64,000 nt of DNA from Marinifilum flexuosum (GCF_003610555.1 NZ_RAPQ01000008.1:1-64000), one strand, 5' to 3'; shown: positions 9,304 to 19,765, counted from the first letter of the stretch. Numbers and translations: made by a program. Notes: generated from the sequence alone by a model not told the origin.

Positions 9304-9328
9304 AATTCGAATTATAATTAATTCTTTT

Positions 9329-10783
9329 TTACAATTCCTTTCTTAATCGAGCAACCGGAATATTCAATTGCTCACGATATTTCGCCACTGTTCTACGTGC
9401 AATCTTGTAGGACTTCTCCTTTAAAATGGCCGCCAACTTATCGTCGGTTAATGGCTTTTTCTTATCCTCATTGTCTACACATTCCTGAAGAATCTTCTTG
9501 ATTTCACGAGTAGAAACTTCCTCTCCGGTATCGGTTTGCAAACCTTCGGAGAAGAAATATTTCAATGAGAAAATACCAAAATGCGTTTGAATGTATTTCG
9601 AATTCGACACACGAGAAATGGTTGAGATATCCAATCCTGTGATATCAGCAATGTCTTTCAGAATCATTGGTTTCAACTTTCTCTCATCTCCTTCCATGAA
9701 ATACTCTCGCTGAAACTCAATAATTGCATTCATAGTTACCAACAGTGTATTCTGACGTTGCTTAATGGCATCGATAAACCATTTTGCAGAATCGAGCTTT
9801 TGTTTTACAAACATCACAGCATCTTTCTGCTCTTTGCTTTGATTCTTTTTATTGCCAGCATAATCCTGAATCATTTCAGAATAGGTACGACTAACATGCA
9901 ACTCCGGAACATTTCGTGCATTTAGGCTTAATCGCAAATCACCATCTTCCTCTTCCAAAATAAAATCGGGAATAATGGTTGGCGATGCTTTCACCATTGG
10001 ATTATTGAAAGCTCCTCCTGGTTTCGGATTCAATTTCAAAATCTCATCAATTGCACATTTAAAATCTTCATCGTTGGCACCAACGCGCTTCTGAATTTTA
10101 TCGTAATGCTTCTTGGTAAATTCCTCGAAATGCTTTTTAAGAATAAGATAAGCCAACTTTACATCAGGGTTGTGTTTTCCCTTTCGGGATATTTGAAGCA
10201 ATAAACACTCTTGCAAATCGCGAGCTCCAACTCCTGCAGGGTCGAAATCCTGAATAACACGCAGCAGCTCTACCAACTCTTCGAACGAAGTTTCGATTCC
10301 TGTTGAGAAAGCCAAGTCATCAACAATACTATCAATATCTCTTCTCAAGTAACCGTCTTCATCGATATTCCCAATCAGATATTCGGTTAACGCAGCTTTT
10401 TCAGGTTCCAATATTCTTAATCCCAACTGAGAAATCAACAATTCATGAAAAGTAGTTCCCCCCGAAAACGGAATTTCCTCATGCTTATCGTCTTTAGAAT
10501 AATTTTGTGCCGATAATTTATAGGATGGAATATCCTCGTCGTTCATGTAATCCTCTAAAGTAAATTCTTCTTTATCGGTATCACGATCGTTTGTATCTTC
10601 TGTTTGGGCTGATTCTTGAAACTCTTCTACTTTTTCGCCTTCTTCAAGAACCGGATTTTCTTCCAATTCTTTCTTAATTCTCTCCTCAAGCTGCAAAGTT
10701 GGAAGTTCCAACAGCTTTATCACCTGTATTTGCTGTGGCGATAACTTTTGTAATAATTTTTGCTGTAAACTTTGCTTTAGCAT
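9329..10783 (-). CDS. rpoN: RNA polymerase sigma-54 factor RpoN
   Basis: Alternative sigma factor that needs AAA+ activators for open-complex formation. Region I (1-50) is Gln/Leu-rich (LKQSLQQKLLQKLSPQQIQVIKLLELP). An acidic region II (about 55-95) follows, then the core-binding region and the C-terminal RpoN box, here ARRTVAKYRE, which contacts the -24 element. At 484 residues it is full length for the family. It stands alone between the PAP2-like gene and asnS; no sigma-54 activator is encoded in the window. Confidence 0.96.
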   Translation of the reverse strand: MLKQSLQQKLLQKLSPQQIQVIKLLELPTLQLEERIKKELEENPVLEEGEKVEEFQESAQTEDTNDRDTDKEEFTLEDYMNDEDIPSYKLSAQNYSKDDKHEEIPFSGGTTFHELLISQLGLRILEPEKAALTEYLIGNIDEDGYLRRDIDSIVDDLAFSTGIETSFEELVELLRVIQDFDPAGVGARDLQECLLLQISRKGKHNPDVKLAYLILKKHFEEFTKKHYDKIQKRVGANDEDFKCAIDEILKLNPKPGGAFNNPMVKASPTIIPDFILEEEDGDLRLSLNARNVPELHVSRTYSEMIQDYAGNKKNQSKEQKDAVMFVKQKLDSAKWFIDAIKQRQNTLLVTMNAIIEFQREYFMEGDERKLKPMILKDIADITGLDISTISRVSNSKYIQTHFGIFSLKYFFSEGLQTDTGEEVSTREIKKILQECVDNEDKKKPLTDDKLAAILKEKSYKIARRTVAKYREQLNIPVARLRKEL

Positions 10784-11172
10784 TCTGTTTCGTGTTCTGG
10801 TTTAGTCGAAGCAAGATACATAATCTGCGCTGAACACACAAATATCAAGCCAAAACGAAAAAGTTAAAAAAGATTAAAGGGAAATAACAATCAGCTGTCG
10901 GTTGTCAGCATTTTGTATTATGATTAAGATGATCGTATATCATTTTAATGATGTATTAAAGTTTTGTATACATTATATATAGGCATACCATTTTTCGTCG
11001 CTGGAAACCAAAACTCTTATCTCTACTATGTTGTTGCGACAATTATTATTCTTGTATTTTTTCCCAGCTCTTCGTTCGCTTCTCTTACTATGGACTGGGC
11101 TACAAAGATGACGCACCGCTGGTGCTTGATTCATAAAACAAGACAATATCGTAATTGCTAATTCGTAATTAT
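10784..11172. other. Intergenic region with a short palindrome, no convincing gene
   Basis: Short open frames here have no homologous look. A small perfect hairpin GCACC-GCT-GGTGC lies at 11113-11125 just after GGGCTACAAAGATGAC. Similar palindrome-bearing stretches occur elsewhere in the window (58504, 61433), so this may be a decayed dispersed repeat. Confidence 0.4.
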
Positions 11173-11203
11173 AAAAAAACCGCATCACAAAAGTGACACG
11201 GCT
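11173..11203 (-). terminator. Terminator after asnS
   Basis: On the minus strand CCG-(2)-TCAC, loop, GTGA-(2)-CGG type pairing is followed by seven Ts. It is located about 70 bp beyond the asnS stop. Confidence 0.65.
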
Positions 11204-11273
11204 TGATATATTCTCTATCTCTTTATTGATACTCTCACATAGAGTGAGAACATCAAATTATTCGATATTTCTA

Positions 11274-12719
11274 CTAAAATTCTGCATTCTTTGGAGTTCT
11301 TGGGAAAGGAATTACGTCGCGGATGTTACCCATACCAGTAACAAACAACATCATTCTTTCGAAACCAAGGCCGAAACCAGCATGAGTTGCAGATCCAAAA
11401 CGACGAGTATCCAGGTACCAATCCATTTCTTCAGCAGGAACATTCATTTCCTTCATTCTGGTTGTTAATTTCTCAAGATCTTCCTCACGTTGCGATCCTC
11501 CAACAATTTCACCAATACCTGGGAATAAGATATCCATTGCAGCAACAGTTTTTCCATCGTCGTTCTGCTTCATGTAGAATGCCTTGATATCCTTAGGATA
11601 ATCGATCAAGATAACTGGTTTCTGGAATTTCTTCTCAACCAAATATCTTTCGTGCTCCGATTGTAAATCAGCTCCCCAACCTTCAATCAAGTACTGGAAT
11701 TTCTTCTTCTTGTTTGGTTTCGAGTTACGAAGAATATCGATAGCTTCGGTATAAGTCAAACGAACAAAGTCGTTCTCCAATACAAACTTCAATTTCTCGA
11801 TCAACTCCATCTGACGATCTTCTGCTTTCAAACCTTTTTCTTCCTCTTGCAAGCGCTTGCTCAAGAACTGAAGGTCTTCCATACAGTTGTCCAAAGCATA
11901 TTTAATCATATACTTCAAGAATTCTTCAGCCAAATCCATGTTATCAACGATATCATAGAATGCCATTTCAGGCTCAATCATCCAGAACTCAGCCAAGTGA
12001 CGAGTTGTGTTTGAGTTTTCGGCGCGGAAAGTAGGACCAAAAGTGTAAATCTCACCCAAAGCCATAGCTCCCAACTCACCTTCCAGCTGACCAGAAACAG
12101 TAAGGTTGGTTTCTTTTCCGAAGAAATCTTCTTTATAGTTAATTGTTCCATCCTCGTTTAAAGGTGGATTTTTAGGATCTAAAGTTGATACTCTAAACAT
12201 TTCACCAGCACCTTCGGCATCCGAACCTGTAATCAATGGTGTGTGCATGTAATAGAATCCTTTCTTGTTAAAGAACTCGTGAACAGCAAAAGCCATTGCG
12301 TGACGAATACGGAATACTGCACTAAATGTATTGGTACGGAAACGCAAGTGCGCCTTTTCTCTTAAGAACTCTAAAGAGTGTTTTTTAGGTTGTAGTGGAT
12401 ACTTTTCAGGATCGGCAACACCTAATACTTCGATATTTTTAGCAGCAATCTCAACAGATTGTCCACTACCTTGCGATTCAATAATTTCTCCATCAACCGA
12501 AATGGCTGCACCAGTTGTGATCTTTTTCAACAAATCCTCATTAAAATTAGGAACATCAACAACTACCTGAAGATTTTGAATAGTAGAACCATCATTTAAA
12601 GCCACGAAATTAATTTGCTTATTACCGCGCTTTGTTCTTACCCATCCTTTCACATTCACCGTACTGCCTGCTTCTGCAGAAGCCAACAGATCTTTGATCT
12701 TAATTCTTTTCTGTTCCAT
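11274..12719 (-). CDS. asnS: Asparaginyl-tRNA synthetase
   Basis: Charges tRNA-Asn. The N-terminal OB-fold anticodon-binding domain (about 15-105; [21 protein letters not shown]) precedes a class II catalytic core with motif 1 ([19 protein letters not shown]), motif 2 ([20 protein letters not shown]) and the C-terminal motif 3 ([15 protein letters not shown]). At 481 residues it is the AsnRS form rather than the longer bacterial AspRS: it has no GAD insert and ends in the AsnRS-type [15 protein letters not shown]. Monocistronic with its own terminator. Confidence 0.96.
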   Translation of the reverse strand: MEQKRIKIKDLLASAEAGSTVNVKGWVRTKRGNKQINFVALNDGSTIQNLQVVVDVPNFNEDLLKKITTGAAISVDGEIIESQGSGQSVEIAAKNIEVLGVADPEKYPLQPKKHSLEFLREKAHLRFRTNTFSAVFRIRHAMAFAVHEFFNKKGFYYMHTPLITGSDAEGAGEMFRVSTLDPKNPPLNEDGTINYKEDFFGKETNLTVSGQLEGELGAMALGEIYTFGPTFRAENSNTTRHLAEFWMIEPEMAFYDIVDNMDLAEEFLKYMIKYALDNCMEDLQFLSKRLQEEEKGLKAEDRQMELIEKLKFVLENDFVRLTYTEAIDILRNSKPNKKKKFQYLIEGWGADLQSEHERYLVEKKFQKPVILIDYPKDIKAFYMKQNDDGKTVAAMDILFPGIGEIVGGSQREEDLEKLTTRMKEMNVPAEEMDWYLDTRRFGSATHAGFGLGFERMMLFVTGMGNIRDVIPFPRTPKNAEF

Positions 12720-13243
12720 TTTAATTAATCCTTAATGAGATGAATACAGCTACAAGCCTCAAGCCTTAAGCTGCAAGTAATTCTCAAATTCAATTGAGAA
12801 CAACCTAGTTAAATCATTCTATTTGTGAACGATAATGCATCAAAAAATCACTTTGCGCAAAATCGAACTACAAAAATATAAAAATTGATTGCAATACGGT
12901 TTACTATGTGCTAATTAATTGAAAAAAAGAGGAAATAGATTTATTATCTACCTCACAAACTCCACATGATAATATCTTCTAATATAAATTCAGAAACAAG
13001 AATTATGAATCAGGAAACATATAATTTCCATACCTACTATAAAGGGTTTGTTTGCATGAAATACCTTTCTTTTAAATAAAATAAGCCTACAAATGAAATA
13101 AAACTTATTTAGATTTTATAATTATGACCATGGTCATAATATGTTTTTACCATGATTATTATAATTTTTTACCATGGTGAAAATTTAATAACTTAAGGTA
13201 GTTTTAATTGAAACCTAAGTTCATTTTAAAATAAAGGTACTGT
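12720..13243. repeat. Intergenic region with degenerate short repeats and palindromes
   Basis: Near 12747-12780 there is a degenerate run of AAGC/CAAGC steps (CAAGCCTCAAGCCTTAAGC), a low-complexity repeat. The middle is AT-rich without a gene. The palindromic cluster at 13121-13190 is listed separately. Confidence 0.45.
13121..13140. promoter_or_regulatory. 20-bp perfect palindrome, candidate operator
   Basis: ATTATGACCATGGTCATAAT is perfectly self-complementary. A further ACCATGGT core lies at about 13172-13187 inside TTTTACCATGGTGAAAA-like sequence, with a half site TTTTACCATG between them. All sit 55-125 bp before the HU-related gene at 13244. The arrangement looks like a multi-site operator for a dimeric regulator. 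Confidence 0.45.
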
Positions 13244-13639
13244 ATGAGTGTTGAATACAAAGTTGTAAAGATAGTTCCTCCTGGTAAAAAGGAAGAAGAT
13301 TGTAAACCTTATTATCCAAGAATTACCAAAAGAGTAAAAAGGGATTTAAGAGATTTGGCCGAGGACATTTCCCAAATATCAACCTTTAGTACCATAGATG
13401 TAATTGGAGTTTTGGAAGCATTTACGAGCTTAATACCAAATTACTTAAAAGATAATTGTTCTGTTGAATTAGGTGATTTGGGTACATTCTCATTGCATAT
13501 TAATGCCGAAGGATCAGAATCTCCTGAGAAAGTTAGCCGCCATAATGTTAAAAGGGTAAAGATGGCATTCCGACCAAGTCCAAGAGTAAAGAAAGATTTG
13601 CAAACTACTACTTTCAAGAAGTTACCTACGAAAAAATAG
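13244..13639 (+). CDS. HU-related (HU-HIG type) DNA-binding protein
   Basis: The 131-residue basic protein has the HU/IHF-related fold used widely in this phylum: an N-terminal YKVVKIVPPG segment, a helical part (DLAEDISQISTFSTIDVIGVLEAFTSLI), then GDLGTFSLHINAEG and the DNA-binding arm FRPSPRVKKDL. It is longer than canonical HU (about 90 residues) because of the N-terminal extension. It probably shapes the nucleoid or a specific locus. A palindrome cluster lies directly upstream, suggesting regulated, perhaps autogenous, expression. Confidence 0.87.
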   Translation: MSVEYKVVKIVPPGKKEEDCKPYYPRITKRVKRDLRDLAEDISQISTFSTIDVIGVLEAFTSLIPNYLKDNCSVELGDLGTFSLHINAEGSESPEKVSRHNVKRVKMAFRPSPRVKKDLQTTTFKKLPTKK

Positions 13640-13828
13640 CATATATCAACACATATATAATAAACCGTTTAGGAATCAAATAAATATTTTTTTCAAGATT
13701 TCTCAACACTTCGTAAATGATTGATTTTCTGAAACCTTAGCATTAGAATGATAAAATAAGATATTTGGGGTTTATGATTTTTTATCAAGATTATTAACTT
13801 TAGCGCTTGCATCAATCAAAGTAAATCA

Positions 13829-15487
13829 ATGATTCAAAATAAGTTAGTCAATTCCATTCAGGAAACGATTCAGAAAAACTGGGAACATCCAGCTTTTACA
13901 AACTACCAAAAAGACACGATTACATTTCAGGAAGTAGCCCAGCGAATTCAATGGATGCACTTTCTGTTTAAAGAATTAGGAATAAAAAAAGGTGATAAAG
14001 TTGCAGTTATTGGTCGCAACCTAAACAACTGGGCAGTTACCTATTTGGGTGCCATTACTTATGGTGCGGTAATCGTTCCTATTCTACCTGATTTTAATTC
14101 AAGTGATATACACCATATTGTTACTCATTCAGAGTCGAAATTGCTTTTTGCCACCGAAAACATTTTCAATAAAATTGATGATGACAAAATGAAAAAGTTG
14201 ATGGGGATCATTTCTCTTGGAGAATTTGAACCACTTTGCTCTTCATGCGATAAACTAAATAAGGCAGTAGAAAAGGCAAATAAAAAATCGAAGGAAATCG
14301 CGCTAAGCAAAGATCATTTGAACTTTGCTGATCCGAAAGAAGATGACATTGCCGTTCTTTCCTATACTTCAGGAACTTCTGGATTCTCGAAAGGTGTAAT
14401 GTTGCCATTTAAAAGTTTATACTCAAACGTAAAAATTGGCTTTGATTATATTGATTTAAGACCACAAGATAAGGTAGTTTCATTTTTACCATTGGCTCAT
14501 GTATTTGGTTGTTTATTCGAATTCTTAACCGAGTTCTGCTGTGGATGTCATGTGGTATTTTTATCGCGTGTTCCAACTCCACAGATCATTACCAAAGCTT
14601 TTCAGGATATACAGCCAAAGCTGATTTGTTTGGTTCCCCTGATTATGGAGAAAATCTACAAGAAAAGAATTCTGCCAGTATTGGAAAGCCGCAGGGTAAA
14701 GCTGATGCTTAAAATTCCATTGCTGGAAAAGAAAATCTATAAGAAAATAAGAAGCTCGTTGATTGAAACCTTTGGAGGTAAATTTATTGAGGTAATTATT
14801 GGCGGTGCTGCTTTAAATAAAGAAGTTGAAGATTTTTTGAAGAAAATAGAATTTCCATTTACCGTTGGATATGGAATGACAGAATGTGGTCCGCTAATTA
14901 GTTACAGTCCTACACAAAAGTTCCGATCTCATTCATGTGGTGAGGTGGTGGATCGCATGCAGGTGCGCATCGATTCGGAAGATCCGTATAAGGTGGTTGG
15001 CGAAATTCAGGTGAAAGGTGATAATGTAATGAAAGGTTATTACAAAAATCCTGAAGCTACTGCCGAAGCCATGACCGAAGATGGTTGGTTACGCACCGGT
15101 GATTTGGGCGTTGTGGATGCCGACGATACAATATATATACGTGGTAGAAGTAAAAACATGCTTTTAGGACCATCGGGCCAGAACATTTACCCTGAAGAAA
15201 TTGAAGCGGCTTTAAATAATATGCCATTTGTTCAGGAATCGATAGTTACCGATGATAAAGATCACAAATTAATAGCTTTAATCTATCCGGATTACGAAGC
15301 TTGTGATGCCGAAGGATTAAATAAAGATGAAATTCAACAAGCTTTAGATAAAGACAGGCAGATTATTAACAAGTCTTTACCTGCTTACATGAAGGTTTCG
15401 AGAATCATCCTGTTCCCTGAAGAATTTAAGAAAACTCCTAAGCGAAATATTAAACGATATTTGTATACAAATTTGTATCGCGAATAA
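13829..15487 (+). CDS. Long-chain acyl-CoA synthetase / AMP-dependent ligase
   Basis: Activates a fatty acid through an acyl-adenylate to acyl-CoA. The 552-residue protein carries the AMP-binding P-loop SYTSGTSGFSKGVML, the adenylate motif GYGMTECGPLISYS and the hinge/C-terminal motif GWLRTGDLGVVD, with the final catalytic Lys region KTPKRNIKRYL. It resembles the FAA1-like group of Bacteroidota. The exact chain length of the substrate is not visible. A TAACTTTA sequence about 35 bp upstream is a near match to the -7 box. Confidence 0.92.
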   Translation: MIQNKLVNSIQETIQKNWEHPAFTNYQKDTITFQEVAQRIQWMHFLFKELGIKKGDKVAVIGRNLNNWAVTYLGAITYGAVIVPILPDFNSSDIHHIVTHSESKLLFATENIFNKIDDDKMKKLMGIISLGEFEPLCSSCDKLNKAVEKANKKSKEIALSKDHLNFADPKEDDIAVLSYTSGTSGFSKGVMLPFKSLYSNVKIGFDYIDLRPQDKVVSFLPLAHVFGCLFEFLTEFCCGCHVVFLSRVPTPQIITKAFQDIQPKLICLVPLIMEKIYKKRILPVLESRRVKLMLKIPLLEKKIYKKIRSSLIETFGGKFIEVIIGGAALNKEVEDFLKKIEFPFTVGYGMTECGPLISYSPTQKFRSHSCGEVVDRMQVRIDSEDPYKVVGEIQVKGDNVMKGYYKNPEATAEAMTEDGWLRTGDLGVVDADDTIYIRGRSKNMLLGPSGQNIYPEEIEAALNNMPFVQESIVTDDKDHKLIALIYPDYEACDAEGLNKDEIQQALDKDRQIINKSLPAYMKVSRIILFPEEFKKTPKRNIKRYLYTNLYRE

Positions 15488-15493
15488 TAAAGA

Positions 15494-15517
15494 AAGCCGG
15501 TCTGTTTAGATCGGCTT
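15494..15517 (+). terminator. Terminator after the acyl-CoA synthetase gene
   Basis: A 10-bp stem (AAGCCGGTCT pairing with AGATCGGCTT, one G-U pair) with a GTTT loop is followed by a T-rich run. It touches the end of the converging gene at 15516. Confidence 0.85.
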
Positions 15518-16373
15518 ATTTTTTGAACAATCCTCTTTGTAATTTTGTGCGATGATTTAATTTGAATACCAAATCAACTACAGGCATTAAGAACAATTGT
15601 GTTTTTGTGTCATTATTTAAATAGTAAGTTTTGTATCCTGCCGATACAGAAAATCTACTGTCCCTATGCCAATGTATTTTCCCTTGACTCTCTATTGCAT
15701 ATTCTCCTCCAAAATCGATATTATAATAGTCGGCCGAAATTGAAAAGTTAAAATTCCTGTAAACATTTCCCACCAACTCTAATCCTGCAAAATATACTTT
15801 CTGATCATCGTAGTAAGAGCCCGATCGTTGATACAAGAAATAGTAATCCAACTTTGGAAAATTATCATCGCCAGCCTTCAATGAAAAATCGAAACCAACA
15901 CGAGCTGTCAGTACCAAATCGGGTATGCGAATAAAACAATCTTCAGGTTGCGGGTTGAGTATTCGGCTCAATATCAATTCATTTCTAAATGTGAATATAT
16001 GCGGAACATCGGCATTTTTTGGAATCTGATCCTTAAATCCTGAATTTTTTGCCCATTTTATTCCCAAAGTTGGATAATATAAGGTATGCTGACTCGATAA
16101 AATGGTATTCTTTCCCAGCCATTGGTGTTTGAATCCAATATTGGGTACCAATGGAAAAATTAACAATTCTGAATTCAATTCAGTCTTGGGATAATTACCA
16201 TACCTGCTTTTTGCCAAAGCACTTAAATGTATTTCACCCATGGGAACAACCTTCGCACCTCTATCGGTCCATGCGCTATAATAATCAACTCTTTTTCCAG
16301 AAACGGGTGATTGAGCTTTTGATACAAATACGCAGCAAAAACATATTACTGACAAACAAATTAACTTTCTCAT
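15516..16373 (-). CDS. Probable outer-membrane beta-barrel protein
   Basis: The 285-residue protein has a signal peptide ending FVSKAQ and a mature part of alternating polar and aromatic residues (for example GFKHQWLG, FDFSLKAGDD, FNFSISADYYNIDF, RFSVSAGYKTYYL). The penultimate region forms amphipathic strands typical of small outer-membrane barrels. No specific family is recognised and no ligand can be given. It lies convergent to the acyl-CoA synthetase gene. Confidence 0.75.
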   Translation of the reverse strand: MRKLICLSVICFCCVFVSKAQSPVSGKRVDYYSAWTDRGAKVVPMGEIHLSALAKSRYGNYPKTELNSELLIFPLVPNIGFKHQWLGKNTILSSQHTLYYPTLGIKWAKNSGFKDQIPKNADVPHIFTFRNELILSRILNPQPEDCFIRIPDLVLTARVGFDFSLKAGDDNFPKLDYYFLYQRSGSYYDDQKVYFAGLELVGNVYRNFNFSISADYYNIDFGGEYAIESQGKIHWHRDSRFSVSAGYKTYYLNNDTKTQLFLMPVVDLVFKLNHRTKLQRGLFKK

Positions 16374-16642
16374 TGATTATAGCTTTAAATAGTAAGCGTA
16401 AAATTCTGCATTTTATTATAAAAAGAGAGTGAATTTTAGACAAATGTTAAAACCGTATCAAAAATACCATTTACCGATAAAAATGAAATGGTTACCTAAT
16501 TATGGCTTCATATGCATTTTTCTTAGTCTATTTTTAGCTTACCAAATTAATCCGAAGTATTGAAATGCTGAATGTTAACAAAATTTAATAGTAACCACAG
16601 GAAACTTTAAGAACATTTTAAGTTTCCATAGTGTTATGTGAT

Positions 16643-16650
16643 TATCTTTG
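16643..16650 (+). promoter_or_regulatory. -7 promoter box of the efflux operon, implying a very short leader
   Basis: TATCTTTG matches TAnnTTTG and ends only 4 bp before the ATG at 16655. Transcription would start at or next to the start codon, so the TetR mRNA may be leaderless. Confidence 0.55.
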
Positions 16651-16654
16651 TAAG

Positions 16655-17263
16655 ATGAAAAACCAGAGAACAGATATAATAGAAGTTTGTTGGGAGTTGT
16701 TCTTTCAATTTGGAATTAAAAGTGTAAGCATGGATGATATTGCCAGTAAACTTGGCATCTCGAAAAAAACCATTTACCAGCACTTTAAAAACAAATCGGA
16801 TTTGGTTGAGCAAGCTTTGGAATGGCAAATTAACCATCCGCGTTTTTCATTCCAATCTGAGGAAGTTAGTCATCTTAATGCCATAGATCAATATATCGCA
16901 TTTTACAAGTTCGTGATTTCACAAATAGAGAATTCTTGTGATTCAATGAGGTACGATTTGCGTAAATACTATCCAAAATTGTGGCATAAATTTCATCGTA
17001 CCAATCTAAGTAGATTTCAGACCGAATTGGCACAAAATTTAGAACAAGGGATTAAAGAAGACTTATTCAGGCCTGAAATTAATATTGAATGGATTAGCAA
17101 AACCATGGCTCGATTTTATTTAAACATGGCCGAAACAGATAATGTGATATTGGAAAAAGAAGATATATCCAATATAGAATTCCACAAAGAATTGGGTATT
17201 TACCATTTACATGGCGTTTGCACAAACAAAGGAATAGAATACTTTAAAAATAACTTTAAATAG
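16655..17263 (+). CDS. TetR-family transcriptional regulator
   Basis: A regulator of 202 residues with an N-terminal TetR helix-turn-helix (about 8-55; SMDDIASKLGISKKTIYQHFKNKSDLV) and an all-helical ligand-binding domain. The start MKNQRTD is preferred to an upstream ATG that would lie inside the promoter. It is first in an operon with TolC, membrane-fusion and RND genes (10 bp gap to tolC), so it is the probable local repressor of that pump and of itself. Confidence 0.9.
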   Translation: MKNQRTDIIEVCWELFFQFGIKSVSMDDIASKLGISKKTIYQHFKNKSDLVEQALEWQINHPRFSFQSEEVSHLNAIDQYIAFYKFVISQIENSCDSMRYDLRKYYPKLWHKFHRTNLSRFQTELAQNLEQGIKEDLFRPEINIEWISKTMARFYLNMAETDNVILEKEDISNIEFHKELGIYHLHGVCTNKGIEYFKNNFK

Positions 17264-17273
17264 ATCAGAAATA

Positions 17274-18602
17274 ATGAAAAACATCCTACTATCATTTGTA
17301 GTGATTTTTCTTGTGTTCAGTTATCCCACACAAGCTCAAACTGAAGACAAAATTAATTTCACTCTTGCCGAGGCACAGGAATATGCTTTGGAAAACTCAT
17401 ATTCGGTAAAGGGGACCGATTATGACCTACAGGTAGCCAGAAAAAAGGTATGGGAAACCATTGCCGATGGATTGCCACAAGTTGACTTTTCTATTGATTA
17501 CAACAACAATTTGAAAATACCTAAATTTTTCCTGGAGCAAGAAGGAGAAAGTGTAGCTATTTCAATGGGATCTAAATATTCAAGTACAGCTGCAATTAGT
17601 GTAAACCAAAAGATTTTTGATGGGTCGTATATAATAGGTACAATGGCTGCTAGTGTTTACGTTCAACTTTCAAAAGACCAGAAGGAAAAAACTGAAATTG
17701 AAATTAAAGATGCAGTTGCACAAGCTTATTATACTGTTTTAGTTGCAGAAGACAATTACAAAACCGTAAAAGAGAATCTGTCCATAAATGAAAACTTACT
17801 GAATGAAACCAAAGCTTATTGGGAAAATGGTTTTCGCGAAGAACTGGATGTAGATCAGATCAAATTGAATCTGAATCGAAACAAAACTCAATTGTCAGAT
17901 GCAAAAAGAGCAATTTCTACTTCATTAACTGTACTTAAATTTACTATGGGAATGGATATTGAAAAGAATATTGAGCTAAGCAATAGTCTTGAAAAGCTGG
18001 TGGATCCAATTCGATCAACAACCCCTGAAGTAAGCAGTTATGATTTTGCATCTCATATTGATTACAGAATTTTAGAGACTCAATTAAAATCTCAAAAATT
18101 ATTGATCAGAAATGAACAAGCTCAGTACTTACCAACCATCTCTGCTTTTTACAATTATGGTAAGAATACCAGCACCGAATTCAGTAATGTGTTTAAATCA
18201 GAAGTTCCATGGTTTAAATCTTCGGTAATTGGATTAAAATTAAATATGCCAATTTTCTCTGCTGGTAAGCGAAGATCAAAAGTAAAACAGCAAAGAATCG
18301 AATACATGAAAATTGAAAATAATATGGCTGAAGCCGAGCAAAATCTAAAAAAAGATTTGAGCTTATCATTTTCGAATTTACTTAATGCACAGGAAACCTA
18401 TGAAAATAACCTGGAAGCTGTAAACATCGCAAAAAGAATATACGACAAAACCATAATCAAATTTAACGAAGGGATTTCCACTAGTACGGAATTATCGGAA
18501 AATGAAAAGCAATACCTGGATGCACATTCGAATTACATTAATTCAACACTTGCATTGCTGAATACAAAAATTGCTTTTGATAAGGCTCTCGGAAAATTAT
18601 AA
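17274..18602 (+). CDS. TolC-family outer-membrane efflux protein
   Basis: Outer-membrane channel of a tripartite pump. The 442-residue protein has a signal peptide (ending PTQAQ) and the two internally similar helical-hairpin repeats of TolC, beginning FTLAEAQEYALENSY and, in the second half, SHIDYRILETQLKSQ, with the typical AQYLPTISAFYNYG strand. It lies between the TetR gene and the membrane-fusion gene, with which it must assemble. Confidence 0.92.
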   Translation: MKNILLSFVVIFLVFSYPTQAQTEDKINFTLAEAQEYALENSYSVKGTDYDLQVARKKVWETIADGLPQVDFSIDYNNNLKIPKFFLEQEGESVAISMGSKYSSTAAISVNQKIFDGSYIIGTMAASVYVQLSKDQKEKTEIEIKDAVAQAYYTVLVAEDNYKTVKENLSINENLLNETKAYWENGFREELDVDQIKLNLNRNKTQLSDAKRAISTSLTVLKFTMGMDIEKNIELSNSLEKLVDPIRSTTPEVSSYDFASHIDYRILETQLKSQKLLIRNEQAQYLPTISAFYNYGKNTSTEFSNVFKSEVPWFKSSVIGLKLNMPIFSAGKRRSKVKQQRIEYMKIENNMAEAEQNLKKDLSLSFSNLLNAQETYENNLEAVNIAKRIYDKTIIKFNEGISTSTELSENEKQYLDAHSNYINSTLALLNTKIAFDKALGKL

Positions 18603-18633
18603 TTAAAAAACATCCTACAAAAACCATAAACAG

Positions 18634-19755
18634 ATGAAAAAAATATTAATTGTTGCAATTATTCCTCTACTATTTGCTTGTTCTGCCAAGGATGCAGACA
18701 AGGAGTTGAGCAAGGAAGATCAATTGAAAAAATACAAATCGGAATTTGCTACTTTAAAAAAGAAAATCTCTGCTCTAGAAAAAGAAATTAGGAGCGAAAG
18801 CAATACCGATGAAGCAATAAGTGTAGCTGTTACAGAAATCACAAATTCTAAATTTGAACATTTTATCCAGGTAACCGGTAATGTTGAAGCTGACAAGAAT
18901 ATCACAATTACTCCTGAGGCCAATGGTAACATCATTTCTATTAATGTTGTTGAAGGACAAAAAGTAAGAAAGGGTGATGTAATTGGAAAATTAAATACTG
19001 CTCAAATTCAAAGAAGCATCGATGAAGTAAAAACAAATCTTGAACTTTCAAATATTCTTTTTGAAAGACAACAAAGACTTTGGAATCAGAAAATTGGATC
19101 GGAAGTTGAATACCTGCAGGCAAAAGCCAATAAAGAGGCTTTAGAAAGTAAACTTGAAGCATTGGTGGCTCAAAAAGACATGGCAATCATTACTGCTCCA
19201 TTTAATGGTATTATCGATGAAATTCACCAAAAGAAAGGTGAGTTGGCAGGGCCAAGCATTCCTTTTGCACAATTGGTAAATATTGATCAGGTATACGTTG
19301 AAGCTGATATTGCTGAAACTTACCTGAACTACATTAAAGCTGGCGAGAAGGCCGAATTAGAATTTCCTGCTATCGACTTTCGCACCAGTGCATCGATTTA
19401 TCGTACTTCAAATATTATTGATCCTGGAAACAGAAGTTTTAAAGTTCGTGTTAACCTGAACAATCCGGGTCATAAAATTAAGCCAAATCTAATTTCAGTT
19501 CTTAAAATTAAAGATTACGAAATTGACAATGCCATTGTAGTTCCATCAATAATTGTAAAGAAAGATTTTGAAGGCAGCTATTTGTACGTGGCTAAAAAAG
19601 AGGGTAAGAAATTGGTTGCTAACAAAACTTACATCAAAATCTCGAAAACCTACAACAACCTTTCTTTAATTGAATCAGGAGTTCAACTAGGTGATAAAAT
19701 TATTACTGAAGGATATTCGCAAGTTGTAAACGGAACACTAATTAGCACTAAGTAA
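18634..19755 (+). CDS. RND efflux periplasmic adaptor (membrane-fusion lipoprotein)
   Basis: This 373-residue lipoprotein (lipobox LLFACSAK) begins with a coiled coil (about 25-60). It continues with the lipoyl/barrel-sandwich motif ITPEANGNIISINVVEGQKVRKGDVIGKL-like region (about 90-120), a helical hairpin, and the second half lipoyl strand IITAPFNGIIDEIHQKKGELAG. It bridges the inner-membrane RND pump and TolC. The position between those two genes (10 bp to the pump gene) fits. Confidence 0.92.
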   Translation: MKKILIVAIIPLLFACSAKDADKELSKEDQLKKYKSEFATLKKKISALEKEIRSESNTDEAISVAVTEITNSKFEHFIQVTGNVEADKNITITPEANGNIISINVVEGQKVRKGDVIGKLNTAQIQRSIDEVKTNLELSNILFERQQRLWNQKIGSEVEYLQAKANKEALESKLEALVAQKDMAIITAPFNGIIDEIHQKKGELAGPSIPFAQLVNIDQVYVEADIAETYLNYIKAGEKAELEFPAIDFRTSASIYRTSNIIDPGNRSFKVRVNLNNPGHKIKPNLISVLKIKDYEIDNAIVVPSIIVKKDFEGSYLYVAKKEGKKLVANKTYIKISKTYNNLSLIESGVQLGDKIITEGYSQVVNGTLISTK

Positions 19756-19765
19756 TTCGCAAAAA

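Noticed and set aside
10964-11188. Overlapping frames on both strands between rpoN and asnS
   Set aside because: No start context, no family likeness, and they overlap a repeat-like palindrome and the asnS terminator.
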